Shown: positions 39,193 to 49,253, counted from the stretch's first letter. The stretch is 55,038 bases of DNA from Prochlorococcus sp. AG-363-B04 (GCA_003278465.1 QCFC01000013.1:1-55038); one strand, 5' to 3'. The notes: a model not told the origin generated them from the sequence alone. Made by a program: numbers and translations.

Positions 39193-40350
39193 CTAAGTAC
39201 GTACTTGAACAGGCATAATTAAATAGGTAAATGAATTATTTTTATCATCATCTGGCTTAATAATAGCTGGAGTTGTTGGCGCATTACAATTCATTGATAT
39301 ATTTTCAGAATCAATAGCCTTCAAACCTTCTAATACATATCTAACATTAAAAGCAATTTCGATTGGTTCACCCTTAAATTGAACTGGCAAGGATTCTGAA
39401 CAAGAACCTACATCTTGAGCATCAGCTGAAATATTTAAAGAATCTGGATTATCAATACTGATTTTTATAACATTATTATGCTGATCTGCTAAAACAGCGA
39501 CACGTTCTAACGAAGAAATAAAATTCTTTCTATTTAAATTTAATTCACGATTAAATGTATCTGGGAGTAATTGCTTGTAATTAGGATAAACTCCTTCTAA
39601 AGTTCTAGTTGTTATTACTTGTTCAGAAGTTAAGAAAACTACTTGACCTTGATCATAAAATAAAGTTATAGGATCATTATCTGTCCAAGAGTTTATTAAT
39701 CTTTCAACTTCACGTAAAGACCTAGATGGGAGTGTCACATTAAAATCATCGTATGAATTGTTATCAACATTTTTTTCTTCATGAATAGCATTATTTAAAG
39801 GCAAAATAGCTAATCTATGACCATCCGTAGCTGCTGCTTCCATTAATTGATTATTAAAGTTCAAATGAACTCCAGTCAATAATTGTTTTGCCTCGTCCTG
39901 GCTACTCGCAAATAGAGTAGCCTTTAAGGCTTTTAGAAAAGAATTTTTATTTAATTTTAAAGAAGTTCCGCTTTCTACAAGAGGTAGATCAGGAAAATCT
40001 TCCGCTGACATACCTCTCATTTGATAATTACCACTCAAACTCTTTAATTCCACCTGTTCTGAAATTTCGTCACTAGATATTTCTATAGGTGAATCACTAG
40101 AAAGCCTAGATACAATTTCACCTAATAAACGAGCTGGCAAAGTAATTGCACCACTAGAATTTACATTTGCTGATAAAGATGTTTGTATACCTAAATTCAA
40201 ATCAAAACCTGTAAGGCTAAGACGTCCAGTAACTTGATCTGCTGTTAATAAAATATTTGCAAGTACAGGATGAGTCGGTCGAGAAGAAACAGCTCTGCTG
40301 ACAAGTTGAAGAGCAGTATTCAGTTCAGATTGTGAGCAGACCAGCTTCAT
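39193..40350 (-). CDS. dnaN: DNA polymerase III sliding clamp (beta subunit)
   Basis: The 385-residue clamp has the three-domain pattern of DnaN: N-terminal KLVCSQSELNTALQLVSRAVSSRPTHPVL, middle ATDGHRLAILPL, and the last strand end FTYLIMPVQVRT. It tethers the polymerase to DNA. ATG 40350 is clear. It lies at the left edge of the putative origin and starts the dnaN-PRC-purL-purF leftward block. Confidence 0.98.
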   Translation of the reverse strand: MKLVCSQSELNTALQLVSRAVSSRPTHPVLANILLTADQVTGRLSLTGFDLNLGIQTSLSANVNSSGAITLPARLLGEIVSRLSSDSPIEISSDEISEQVELKSLSGNYQMRGMSAEDFPDLPLVESGTSLKLNKNSFLKALKATLFASSQDEAKQLLTGVHLNFNNQLMEAAATDGHRLAILPLNNAIHEEKNVDNNSYDDFNVTLPSRSLREVERLINSWTDNDPITLFYDQGQVVFLTSEQVITTRTLEGVYPNYKQLLPDTFNRELNLNRKNFISSLERVAVLADQHNNVIKISIDNPDSLNISADAQDVGSCSESLPVQFKGEPIEIAFNVRYVLEGLKAIDSENISMNCNAPTTPAIIKPDDDKNNSFTYLIMPVQVRT

Positions 40351-40555
40351 TGACCCAAATTATCTAGAGAGGAAACAAAAAATGACTTTTTAGTCACCTC
40401 CAAGGTTTCATAAACTAGCAACGAATGCAATATTTTGGTACCTCCTGAAATTTATTCATATTAAAAAAAAAACAATAACAGTAGTAGTAGAGACTGAGGA
40501 AAAGTGGAAAAGTCTGTTTTTTCCTTGCTTTGGTTTGGTTTATAAAAATTTTATC

Positions 40556-40564
40556 TGTGGAATT
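40556..40564 (-). promoter_or_regulatory. DnaA-box-like site AATTCCACA
   Basis: On the minus strand it reads AATTCCACA, which keeps the CCACA core of the DnaA box. It lies in the putative origin. Confidence 0.5.
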
Positions 40565-40603
40565 GATTTTGATTTTTGAGGAAAATTTATAAGTATATAA
40601 ACT

Positions 40604-40612
40604 TAATCCACA
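40604..40612 (+). promoter_or_regulatory. DnaA-box-like site TAATCCACA
   Basis: It differs at one base from the consensus TTATCCACA and lies in the putative origin. Confidence 0.65.
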
Positions 40613-40626
40613 GCTATTTTGTTATT

Positions 40627-40635
40627 TGTGGAGTA
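40627..40635 (-). promoter_or_regulatory. DnaA-box-like site TACTCCACA
   Basis: On the minus strand it reads TACTCCACA. It keeps the CCACA core and sits 14 bp from the plus-strand site, in opposite orientation. Confidence 0.5.
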
Positions 40636-40666
40636 TTTATTGTAATAAAAAAAACTTTACCTAAAG

Positions 40667-40675
40667 TTTTCCACA
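40667..40675 (+). promoter_or_regulatory. DnaA-box-like site TTTTCCACA
   Basis: TTTTCCACA is the form of DnaA box reported for cyanobacterial origins. It lies on the thrC side of the putative origin. Confidence 0.7.
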
Positions 40676-40732
40676 GAACTTGAATACCTTTTTTATTTTT
40701 TACACATCCTCTATTTTGTTTTTTATTAAGTA

Positions 40733-41806
40733 TTAAAAACCTAATGTTTTGGCGACAGTTTTTATATCATTTTCTATATTTGAATGAAAAATTGCCTTAT
40801 TATTATTATTTGCACAATCTGGATCTTTTAAACCATTTCCCGTTAGTACACAAACAATAGTTGTGTTGTTTGGAACTTCATTTGCAAATTTTAAAAGACC
40901 TGCAACTGATGCAGCACTTGCAGGTTCACAAAAAATTCCTTCTTCTGATCCTAATATTTGATATGCATTGATAATTTCTTTATCTGTAACATCAGAAAAC
41001 GCACCTTTACTCATTTCTTTTGCTTTAATTGCTTTTTCACGATTTACAGGATTTCCAATTCTTATTGCAGTTGCTATTGTTTCTGGATTTTCTATGATTT
41101 TATTAAAAACCAAAGGTGCAGATTCATGTGCTTGAAATCCCATCATTTTTGGTAATTTTTTACATTTATTTGCCTTATAATATTCGTTAAAACCCATCCA
41201 ATAAGCGCTTATGTTTCCAGCATTTCCCATTGGTATACATAGCCAATCTGGAGCTTCACCAAGAGTATCAACTATTTCAAATGCCGCTGTTTTCTGACCT
41301 TGTAACCTGTATGGATTAACTGAATTAACTAGTTTAATAGGATATTTCGTTGAAATTTCTTGAACTATTTCTAGCGCATCATCAAAATTACCTCTTATAG
41401 CAATTATTTCTGCTCCATATACCAAAGCTTGCGCAAGTTTCCCTTGTGCAACATAACCATCTGGTATTAACACGAAAGCCTTTAAACCACCTCTTTTTGC
41501 ATAAGCAGCAGCAGATGCAGAAGTGTTGCCTGTACTTGCACAAATTACTGCTTCACACCCTTCTTCTTTTGCTTTGCTTATTGCCATAGTCATTCCTCTA
41601 TCTTTGAATGATCCTGTTGGATTTAGACCGTCGTATTTAACGTAGACTTTTGATCCTTTTCCTATTCGATTTGCTATTGATGGGACTGGTATTAAAGGTG
41701 TAGATCCTTCATGAAGAGAAATAATAGGTGTTTCTTCTGATACAGGCAACCATGATCTGTAAGCATTAATCAATCCAGTCCAGCTTGAAATGAATTCTTG
41801 AGCCAT
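40733..41806 (-). CDS. thrC: Threonine synthase
   Basis: ThrC converts O-phosphohomoserine to threonine with PLP. The 357-residue protein has [10 protein letters not shown], the PLP lysine Lys68 in [10 protein letters not shown], and the cofactor-phosphate site region [15 protein letters not shown] and [11 protein letters not shown]. The ATG overlaps no neighbour on its own side of the origin, while its start shares the TAATG junction at 41806 with the stop of the upstream gene, so the two are coupled. Confidence 0.97.
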   Translation of the reverse strand: MAQEFISSWTGLINAYRSWLPVSEETPIISLHEGSTPLIPVPSIANRIGKGSKVYVKYDGLNPTGSFKDRGMTMAISKAKEEGCEAVICASTGNTSASAAAYAKRGGLKAFVLIPDGYVAQGKLAQALVYGAEIIAIRGNFDDALEIVQEISTKYPIKLVNSVNPYRLQGQKTAAFEIVDTLGEAPDWLCIPMGNAGNISAYWMGFNEYYKANKCKKLPKMMGFQAHESAPLVFNKIIENPETIATAIRIGNPVNREKAIKAKEMSKGAFSDVTDKEIINAYQILGSEEGIFCEPASAASVAGLLKFANEVPNNTTIVCVLTGNGLKDPDCANNNNKAIFHSNIENDIKTVAKTLGF

Positions 41807-42426
41807 TAATTCTTACCTGATTGTTGTGTTGTTGATTCTAAATCTAGAGGTTTTGATTGTTTTAGCCCATTTAAAGGAGAATTAGAATAAAATTTTACTA
41901 ATTCATTTACTGATTCTACTTTATTTATTACATTAAATAGAGCAGGTAAGTTTATGGTCATTATTTTATTTGGATATGCTTTGATAAAATTTATAGTGTT
42001 TAAACTTCCATTACCTTTAACTAGACCATTAATTATTGCAGCTCTTAATGCTGGAACACTAACCTTTGGATCCGAAATTTTCGATGGATAAATAATCTTA
42101 GCAATTCTTTTTAGGATTACTTCACCAATTTTACTATTTAACAATTTACTTGCCACCCTTGTTTTTGACCTAGTATCTTGCTTTAAAATTAAGGCTATTT
42201 GATCTGGTTTTTGATTGGTAAACTTAAGAAGATCAGTAAGAACCCCTTTTGCTATTCCTGTCTCGGCAAGGTATTCAATTTCTGATACATTAATGGATCT
42301 TTGAAAAATTCCATTTATAATATGTATTTTATCGGCTGCCTTTAATGATTTGTTATTAAAAAAAAATAATATGAGAAGTGAAAATATCCATAAAGTTTTT
42401 TTATATGTTTTTGGTATGGGGTTCAT
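41806..42426 (-). CDS. Exported protein, DUF1400-like (alpha/beta hydrolase-associated)
   Basis: This 206-residue protein has a signal peptide ([17 protein letters not shown], probable cleavage after KSLKA). Its mature part contains repeats of helical segments like [17 protein letters not shown] and [11 protein letters not shown]. From memory this matches the DUF1400 domain that precedes alpha/beta hydrolase domains in cyanobacteria, but I see no hydrolase catalytic triad here. It overlaps the ABC1 kinase gene by 4 bp and thrC by one base, so all three are probably one leftward operon. Confidence 0.7.
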   Translation of the reverse strand: MNPIPKTYKKTLWIFSLLILFFFNNKSLKAADKIHIINGIFQRSINVSEIEYLAETGIAKGVLTDLLKFTNQKPDQIALILKQDTRSKTRVASKLLNSKIGEVILKRIAKIIYPSKISDPKVSVPALRAAIINGLVKGNGSLNTINFIKAYPNKIMTINLPALFNVINKVESVNELVKFYSNSPLNGLKQSKPLDLESTTQQSGKN

Positions 42427-44291
42427 TTTCCAGCCGCACCATTAACTATTCTAATCATATTGCGTTCAGCTAGACCTTGTATTATTTCAAGCCCCATTTT
42501 TTGTAAATTTCGTTTAAATATAATTTTTGGTATCTTTTTAAATATTATTCTTTTTTTAAAATTCGGTATTTTAGATATAATTGAATATAATCCAAACTTT
42601 TTGTTTTTTAATTGAATATTAGATTTCGTTATCTTAGTAGGTTCTATGTAACTTTTTCTCAAAAATAATATTTTAGTTTTTGTTTTAAATTTATTAATGA
42701 TTTTTAGACTTAAAGTGTCTAATTTGTTGATTGATATTTCTATTAATTCAGATCTTAAATAAGATCCATTATATGAAACAATGTATTCTAAAACTTGATC
42801 AAATAGTTTATCTATGTCTAATTTATATTCTTTGCTAACAGTTGTTATTAACCCGTCAAACTCTTGCCATTTAAACATATCTCCATCAAATAGCATTTCT
42901 TTTAGACTTTTTCTAAGTTCTGGATCAGGATCCTCCATTAGTCTTTTTGCGAAGTATGGATATGCTGCACCAAGAATTTTGAATTGAGGATCAACATTTA
43001 AAGCAATACCTTCTAATGTTATTAATGACCTTATAATTAATGCATAATACGGTGGAACCCTAAAAGGAAATTTATACATTATACTTGACATGTCATCAGT
43101 TACGGCTTTGAAATCCAATTTGTTTACGCCAATTTCTAATGCTTGAGTAAATACCTTTTCAAATGCTGGAACTATCGGATCTAATTTTACTTCTTTGGAT
43201 AAAAATCCAAGTGTGACGAAGTCTTTGGATAATTTATCAAATCTTCTATTTACTAAATGAACAACAGCTTGTATAAGACCAGTTCTGGAATCTCTAGTGA
43301 CTTCACTCATCATTCCAAAATCTAAATAGCAAAGCCTTCCATCTGGAAGGGCTAATAAGTTACCCGGATGTGGATCAGCATGAAAGAAACCATGTTCTAA
43401 CAGTTGTTGAAGACTACAATTTACTCCTATTTCTATCATTTTATTGGGATCTATCCCTAAATTTTTTACTTCTTCTAAATTAGTTAATTTCACACCATCT
43501 ACCCATTCCATAGTAAGAACTCTACGACTTGTATAGTTACTATAAATTTTTGGCACTGCAATATCTTTATTATTTGAGTGTAAATAAGCAAATTTCTCAG
43601 CGTTTTTTGCTTCATTTAAATAATCCATTTCTTCAAATATTCTTTTTCCAAGTTCATCGATTAATGCAACTAAATCACTTCTTATTAATCCAATATTTTT
43701 ATTTAGCCATTCTGCAATATTTCTTACTATATATAAATCAAGAGTGATTTGTTCTCTTAAACCAGGTCTTTGTACCTTGACAGCTACCTTGTCACCATTT
43801 AATAAAATACCTTTATGGACTTGCCCTAGGGAAGCGGCAGATATAGGTTTATAATCTATTGATTCAAATATATTCTTGATTGAATTTTCTAAATCTTCTT
43901 CAATGCATGCCATAGCAAGTTCACTAGAAAATGCCGGAAGTTGATCCTGTAATTGTGCTAATTCTTCTAAGACCAAAGCAGGAACTATGTCTGGTCTAGT
44001 TGATAACGCCTGACCTGCTTTTACGAAAGCAGGTCCTAATCCAACAAGTAATTGAGTAAATTCCTTTGCTCTTGCTTTAGCTCTGCTTTCGTCTTTTAGT
44101 AGACCTAATATTTTGTCAATGAAAATATTGAATAGAAAAACTGAAATTGGGATCAGTGTTTGCCATATTCTTTTAATCAGTCTTAATGGATGTCCTACAT
44201 AAATCTTTTGAATTGCTATAGGATCGTATTCCAGTAGTCCAGAGGCTTCAATAAAATCACCAATATTCTTTTTATTTTTCAAATTAGGCAT
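42423..44291 (-). CDS. ABC1/AarF/UbiB family kinase-like protein
   Basis: The 622-residue protein belongs to the UbiB family. It shows the characteristic KAGQ motif (FVKAGQALSTRPD), the Ala-rich loop replacing the usual P-loop (ISAASLGQVHKG), the Lys in VAVKVQRPG, and the catalytic HADPHPGN and YLDFGMMSE. Members affect quinone or lipid metabolism in bacteria and plastids; a role in plastoquinone or tocopherol-type lipids is inferred. The C-terminal about 150 residues are basic and less conserved. It is divergent from recN with a palindrome between. Confidence 0.9.
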   Translation of the reverse strand: MPNLKNKKNIGDFIEASGLLEYDPIAIQKIYVGHPLRLIKRIWQTLIPISVFLFNIFIDKILGLLKDESRAKARAKEFTQLLVGLGPAFVKAGQALSTRPDIVPALVLEELAQLQDQLPAFSSELAMACIEEDLENSIKNIFESIDYKPISAASLGQVHKGILLNGDKVAVKVQRPGLREQITLDLYIVRNIAEWLNKNIGLIRSDLVALIDELGKRIFEEMDYLNEAKNAEKFAYLHSNNKDIAVPKIYSNYTSRRVLTMEWVDGVKLTNLEEVKNLGIDPNKMIEIGVNCSLQQLLEHGFFHADPHPGNLLALPDGRLCYLDFGMMSEVTRDSRTGLIQAVVHLVNRRFDKLSKDFVTLGFLSKEVKLDPIVPAFEKVFTQALEIGVNKLDFKAVTDDMSSIMYKFPFRVPPYYALIIRSLITLEGIALNVDPQFKILGAAYPYFAKRLMEDPDPELRKSLKEMLFDGDMFKWQEFDGLITTVSKEYKLDIDKLFDQVLEYIVSYNGSYLRSELIEISINKLDTLSLKIINKFKTKTKILFLRKSYIEPTKITKSNIQLKNKKFGLYSIISKIPNFKKRIIFKKIPKIIFKRNLQKMGLEIIQGLAERNMIRIVNGAAGK

Positions 44292-44325
44292 TGCTTACCC
44301 CTTCAAATTTTGAAATCTATAGCTA

Positions 44326-44348
44326 ATCTCTAATAAATTATTAGAGAT
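44326..44348. repeat. Perfect 11-bp palindrome before recN
   Basis: Arms 44326-44336 and 44338-44348 are exact reverse complements around a single A at 44337. It ends 4 bp before the recN GTG start (44353) and lies in the 61-bp region between divergent recN and the ABC1 kinase gene. It could be an operator or a hairpin covering the start. Confidence 0.8.
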
Positions 44349-44352
44349 ATCA

Positions 44353-46038
44353 GTGCTAACAGGTTTGAGATTAAAAAACATAGCTCTGATCGATTTCCTC
44401 GATTTAGAATTTAAGGATGGATTTACTGTACTTACTGGAGAAACAGGTGCAGGCAAATCAATTCTGCTTGATGCGTTAGATGCTTTGTTAGGTGGCTTGC
44501 AAGGACCAGCAGGTTATCGCATGCTGGCAAATAAAGCAGAACGTGGTTTTGTTGAGGCTACTTTTGAACCAAGTGCTTTTACGCAAAAGTGGCTACGCGA
44601 TCATGAAATTGACCTAGAGGATTTCTTCGACATTACCCGTGAGTGGATTAGGAAAAATGATCGAATCATCAGTCGTTTTAGAATTAACGGAATTTCAATA
44701 AGCAGATCTCAAATTCTCGAATTAAGACCATTGCTCATAGATTTATCCTTACAAGGTCAAACATCACAATTATCTAGTTCTCAGGAACAAAGAATACTTT
44801 TAGACAATTTTGGAAAAATGGAACTAACAGAAGCCATAGAGGAATCTAAAAAAGCATGGTATGAATGGAAAAAAGCATTAGAAATCTACGAAATTATATT
44901 TAGACAATTTGCAGAGAATCAAGATTTATTGGGTGAAAGGAAACGAATACTTCATGACCTTCTTACAGCAAATATTAATGAAAAAAATGAAATAGAAAAT
45001 TTAGAAACTGAACAAGAACGCCTGTCTTGCTCAGTTCGTCTATTTGAAGGGTTAGGATTATTAAATGGTTGTTTATCCGAAGGTATAGATGAGGCTCCTT
45101 CTGTTTTAGCACATTTCTCTACATGCATTAATGAATTTAATATATTAATTAGCAAGGATAAGAGTCTGACAGAAATGAAGTCTCGATTTTTGGAAATTGA
45201 GGCTTGTTTAAACGATTTAATTAATGATTTGAGGCACTATGAGAAAGATTTAAATAGTGAACCTGATCGACTCGATCATGTACAAGAGCGTTTATTATGT
45301 TTGAAACGATTAGAGAATCGTTATAATATGAAACTTCCAGAATTGATCTCTTTCAGAAATGAATTGGATAATTCAATTAATACAAATAATATTGAAATTA
45401 GATTGAGTGAATCAAAGAAGAAACTATCAATAGCAAAAGAAAATCTTGATTTATTGAATAAGTCATTAACTCAGAAAAGAATAGTAGTTGCCAGAGAGCT
45501 AGAAAAAAATTGTACAACTTATCTTAGTTCTCTTGGGTTGAAGAATGTTATCTTCAAAATAGATATTTCTCCTTGTGAACCTAATGAGTTTGGTGCAGAC
45601 TCTATTAAATTTTTGTGCTCGACAAACTTAGGAGTGGGTTTAGCGCCATTAGGGGAAGTTGCTTCTGGGGGAGAAATGTCTCGTTTTTATCTAGCTATAA
45701 AAGCTGCATTGGCTAAGGTTCATGATGGCAGGACATTAATTTTTGACGAGATTGATTCTGGGGTTAGCGGTAGGGTTAGTAAAGCGGTCGCTAGAGCACT
45801 GAAGGAATTATCTTGTGATCGACAAGTGTTTTGCATTACCCATCAACCTTTAGTAGCCGTAGCAGCTGATCAGCACTATCGAGTTTCAAAATCTATCAAT
45901 GGTGGAGTAACTCGATCTCAAGTCACATGCCTTCATACCAAAAAGGAACGCTTGCAAGAGTTGGCTGAACTTGCAGGAGGTGGTTCAGAACAGGCTTCCA
46001 TTTATGCAGCCAGCTTGCTGGAACAACAAGCTGCCTAA
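44353..46038 (+). CDS. recN: DNA repair protein RecN
   Basis: RecN is an SMC-like ATPase that helps double-strand break repair. The 561-residue protein has the N-terminal half of the ATPase (GLRLKNIALIDFLDLEF, Walker A GETGAGKS, 29-36), a long helical coiled-coil middle, and the C-terminal half with LGEVASGGEMSRFYLAIKAAL (signature) and the Walker B FDEIDSGVSG. The GTG at 44353 is the start; an ATG just upstream is absent. It is followed by uvrA after 44 bp, making a repair cluster. Confidence 0.96.
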   Translation: MLTGLRLKNIALIDFLDLEFKDGFTVLTGETGAGKSILLDALDALLGGLQGPAGYRMLANKAERGFVEATFEPSAFTQKWLRDHEIDLEDFFDITREWIRKNDRIISRFRINGISISRSQILELRPLLIDLSLQGQTSQLSSSQEQRILLDNFGKMELTEAIEESKKAWYEWKKALEIYEIIFRQFAENQDLLGERKRILHDLLTANINEKNEIENLETEQERLSCSVRLFEGLGLLNGCLSEGIDEAPSVLAHFSTCINEFNILISKDKSLTEMKSRFLEIEACLNDLINDLRHYEKDLNSEPDRLDHVQERLLCLKRLENRYNMKLPELISFRNELDNSINTNNIEIRLSESKKKLSIAKENLDLLNKSLTQKRIVVARELEKNCTTYLSSLGLKNVIFKIDISPCEPNEFGADSIKFLCSTNLGVGLAPLGEVASGGEMSRFYLAIKAALAKVHDGRTLIFDEIDSGVSGRVSKAVARALKELSCDRQVFCITHQPLVAVAADQHYRVSKSINGGVTRSQVTCLHTKKERLQELAELAGGGSEQASIYAASLLEQQAA

Positions 46039-46082
46039 TTTGTATCTTTATCTATAGAATTCAATGCTCTTCCTGATTTTTT

Positions 46083-49034
46083 ATGGGGCGACCGGCTTCT
46101 AAGGTCAAAAATGGAGACAAAAAAATTCCCTCAAACTTAAGCCATGGCTCACCGCACGATGTCATAGTTGTTAGGGGTGCTCGTCAGCATAATCTCAAGA
46201 ATGTAGATCTTTCTATACCAAGAGATAAACTCGTTGTTTTTACTGGTGTCAGTGGAAGTGGGAAAAGTTCTTTAGCTTTTGATACGATTTTTGCGGAAGG
46301 GCAGAGGCGTTATGTAGAAAGTCTTTCTGCCTATGCTAGGCAGTTTTTAGGACAAGTTGACAAACCAGATGTAGATGCAATTGAGGGTTTATCACCTGCA
46401 ATTTCTATAGATCAAAAATCAACAAGTCATAATCCTCGCTCCACTGTAGGTACTGTTACTGAGATTCAAGATTATTTAAGGTTGTTATTTGGCAGAGCAG
46501 GAGAGCCCCATTGCCCTCAATGTGATCGTCATATAAGACCTCAAACGATTGATGAGATGGTTGATCAGATATTGCTTTTGCCAGAAGGGACTAGATATCA
46601 ACTGCTAGCCCCAGTTGTTCGCGGAAAAAAAGGAACACATTCAAAGTTGATTAGTGGTTTAGCAGCAGAAGGATTTGCTCGAGTACGTATTAATGGAGAG
46701 GTTAGAGAACTTTCAGATAATATAGAATTAGATAAAAATCAATCTCATAGTATAGAAGTTGTTGTAGATCGTTTAATTGCAAGAGATGAGATTCAAGAAC
46801 GACTTAATGATTCACTAAGAACAGCTCTGAAGCGTGGAGATGGATTGGCTTTAGTTGAAGTTGTTCCTAAGCCAGGCGAGGAATTACCTGATGGAGTAGA
46901 TCGAGAGAGGCTTTATTCGGAAAATTTCGCTTGTCCTGTTCATGGAGCAGTAATAGAAGAGCTTTCTCCAAGATTGTTTTCTTTTAATAGTCCTTATGGT
47001 GCTTGTCCTGATTGTCATGGACTTGGTTATTTGCGTAAATTTACACCTGAAAGAGTTGTACCTGATCCTTCCTTACCAGTTTATGCTGCTGTAGCACCTT
47101 GGAGTGATAAAGATAATAGTTATTATTTCTCTCTTTTATTCTCTGTTGGAGAGGAATATGGTTTTGAAATAAAAACCCCATGGACTACTTTGTCAAAAGA
47201 GCAACAATCTGTTTTGTTATATGGAACAAAAGATCCTATAAAAATTCAAGTCGATAGTCGGTATGGAAAAAGTTCTTCAATAGAAAGACCTTTCGAAGGA
47301 ATATTACCTATCTTAGAAAGACAATTAAAAGATGCTAGCGGTGAATCAATTCGTCAAAAGTTAGAAAAATATTTGGAATTAGTTCCCTGCTCATCTTGTC
47401 ATGGCAAGCGATTACGCCCAGAAGCTCTTGCTGTCAAAGTAGGTGATTTTAAAATTATTGATTTTACTAATATTAGTGTTTCAGAAACCTTAGATCGTAT
47501 TGAGCAATTGATGGGAGTCGGAAAGTCATCAGTTTCTAAACCACTCTTAACACCTCGTCAAATGCAAATTGGTGAATTGGTGCTGAAGGAAATACGTTTA
47601 AGATTACGCTTTCTGTTGGATGTAGGCCTTGATTATCTCACTTTAGATAGGCCTGCCATGACACTTTCCGGAGGTGAAGCACAAAGAATTCGTCTTGCTA
47701 CACAAATTGGAGCTGGTTTAACAGGTGTTTTATATGTTTTAGATGAGCCAAGTATTGGTCTTCACCAACGTGATAATGATAGATTACTTGCTACATTAAA
47801 ACATTTAAGAGATTTAGGTAATACTCTTATAGTTGTAGAACATGATGAGGAAACAATTAGAGCTTCAGATTATTTAGTAGATATAGGTCCTGGAGCAGGA
47901 GTTCACGGCGGAGAAATTGTTGCTCAAGGAACAGTAGATGATTTGTTAAAGGCTAAGCATTCATTAACAGGAGATTATTTAAGTGGAGTGAAATCTATTC
48001 CTACTCCTGAAAAGCGTAGAGATTCCGTATCAAGAACTTTAAGACTAATAGATTGTAATCTAAATAATCTCAAAAATATTTCTGTTTCTTTTCCTTTAGG
48101 TAGATTGATTGCTGTAACCGGAGTTAGTGGTAGTGGTAAAAGTACTTTAATTAATGAGTTACTGCATCCAGCATTAAATCATTCGTTAGGATTAAAAATC
48201 CCTTTTCCAAAGGGGTTAGGAGAATTACGTGGTATTGATTCAATCGACAAAGTAATTGTTATTGATCAGTCACCTATCGGACGGACCCCTAGATCTAACC
48301 CAGCTACATATACAGGTGCGTTTGATCCTATTCGTCAGATTTTTGCTGCTTCTATAGAAGCTAAAGCGCGAGGATATCAAGTTGGTCAGTTTAGTTTCAA
48401 TGTAAAAGGTGGTAGATGTGAAGCATGTAGAGGGCAAGGAGTCAATGTAATAGAAATGAATTTTTTACCTGATGTTTATGTGCAATGTGATGTGTGTAAG
48501 GGTGCTAGATTTAATCGAGAAACATTGCAAGTTAAATATAAAGGTTATAGTATTTCAGATGTTTTAGAAATGACTGTAGAGCAAGCAGCAGAAGTTTTTT
48601 CGGCGATTCCTCAAGCAGCAGATAGACTACATACTTTGGTAGATGTTGGCTTGGGTTATGTCAAACTAGGGCAACCTGCTCCTACTCTTTCAGGTGGTGA
48701 GGCGCAAAGAGTTAAATTGGCAACTGAATTATCTAGACGAGCAACTGGAAAGACTTTATATCTAATTGATGAACCTACAACTGGATTAAGTTTTGCTGAT
48801 GTGCATAAATTAATGGATGTTTTACAACGTTTAGTAGATAAAGGTAATTCGATAATTGTTATTGAGCATAATCTTGATGTTATTCGATGTTCAGATTGGA
48901 TAATTGATTTAGGTCCAGAAGGAGGTGATCGAGGAGGTCAGATTTTAGTTACTGGAACGCCAGAAGAAGTTGCTAATGATAAAACTAGTCATACTGCAAG
49001 ATATTTAAAGAAAGCTTTGGCCAATCATTCTTGA
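46083..49034 (+). CDS. uvrA: Excinuclease ABC subunit A
   Basis: UvrA recognises bulky DNA damage for nucleotide excision repair. The 983-residue protein has two ABC ATPase halves: Walker A GVSGSGKSSLAFDT near residue 56 and GVSGSGKSTLINEL in the second half, and two LSGGEAQR signatures. The zinc modules show CPQC, then CPVHG with CPDC, and CEACRG with CDVC. ATG 46083 is a good start. It follows recN on the same strand and overlaps a minus-strand small ORF at its very end by 10 bp. Confidence 0.98.
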   Translation: MGRPASKVKNGDKKIPSNLSHGSPHDVIVVRGARQHNLKNVDLSIPRDKLVVFTGVSGSGKSSLAFDTIFAEGQRRYVESLSAYARQFLGQVDKPDVDAIEGLSPAISIDQKSTSHNPRSTVGTVTEIQDYLRLLFGRAGEPHCPQCDRHIRPQTIDEMVDQILLLPEGTRYQLLAPVVRGKKGTHSKLISGLAAEGFARVRINGEVRELSDNIELDKNQSHSIEVVVDRLIARDEIQERLNDSLRTALKRGDGLALVEVVPKPGEELPDGVDRERLYSENFACPVHGAVIEELSPRLFSFNSPYGACPDCHGLGYLRKFTPERVVPDPSLPVYAAVAPWSDKDNSYYFSLLFSVGEEYGFEIKTPWTTLSKEQQSVLLYGTKDPIKIQVDSRYGKSSSIERPFEGILPILERQLKDASGESIRQKLEKYLELVPCSSCHGKRLRPEALAVKVGDFKIIDFTNISVSETLDRIEQLMGVGKSSVSKPLLTPRQMQIGELVLKEIRLRLRFLLDVGLDYLTLDRPAMTLSGGEAQRIRLATQIGAGLTGVLYVLDEPSIGLHQRDNDRLLATLKHLRDLGNTLIVVEHDEETIRASDYLVDIGPGAGVHGGEIVAQGTVDDLLKAKHSLTGDYLSGVKSIPTPEKRRDSVSRTLRLIDCNLNNLKNISVSFPLGRLIAVTGVSGSGKSTLINELLHPALNHSLGLKIPFPKGLGELRGIDSIDKVIVIDQSPIGRTPRSNPATYTGAFDPIRQIFAASIEAKARGYQVGQFSFNVKGGRCEACRGQGVNVIEMNFLPDVYVQCDVCKGARFNRETLQVKYKGYSISDVLEMTVEQAAEVFSAIPQAADRLHTLVDVGLGYVKLGQPAPTLSGGEAQRVKLATELSRRATGKTLYLIDEPTTGLSFADVHKLMDVLQRLVDKGNSIIVIEHNLDVIRCSDWIIDLGPEGGDRGGQILVTGTPEEVANDKTSHTARYLKKALANHS

Positions 49035-49135
49035 AATTTCAAGTATTTTTCTAATCTATTTTCGTTTTGTAGTTGTTTCTTTGCATTTCTCCATGATTGA
49101 GCGGTTATTTTATTTTTTCTTAATGCGTGAAACAT
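49025..49135 (-). CDS. Candidate 36-residue basic peptide, unannotated
   Basis: ATG 49135 opens 36 codons to TGA 49025-49027. The peptide is basic and helix-prone, with ITAQSWRNAKKQLQNENR in the centre. An AAAGGA lies upstream of the ATG and an in-frame TAA bounds the frame. It overlaps the uvrA stop by 10 bp on the other strand. No family is recognised; it could be a chance ORF. Confidence 0.3.
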   Translation of the reverse strand: MFHALRKNKITAQSWRNAKKQLQNENRLEKYLKFQE

Positions 49136-49253
49136 AAGTGATACCAGTCCTTTTTAAGAAATTAGTCAGTTTCAGGCAAATTTTATCAACCTTTCTTTAT
49201 GTTTGTATGCTCGAAAATCTCTTATTTGTTTAAGCCCATTAGATGAGGAATCA

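Larger units (their letters stand above)
40351..40732. other. Putative chromosomal replication origin (oriC)
   Basis: This 382-bp gene-free interval between dnaN and thrC is extremely AT-rich. It holds at least four DnaA-box-like 9-mers (listed separately), a fifth weaker one at 40503-40511 (reverse complement of TTTTCCACT), and runs of A/T that could melt. From memory the published Prochlorococcus maps begin with dnaN and end with thrC. Visible base bias also switches here, with the + strand A-rich to the left and T/G-rich to the right. The dnaA gene is not adjacent, as is usual in cyanobacteria. Confidence 0.82.
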
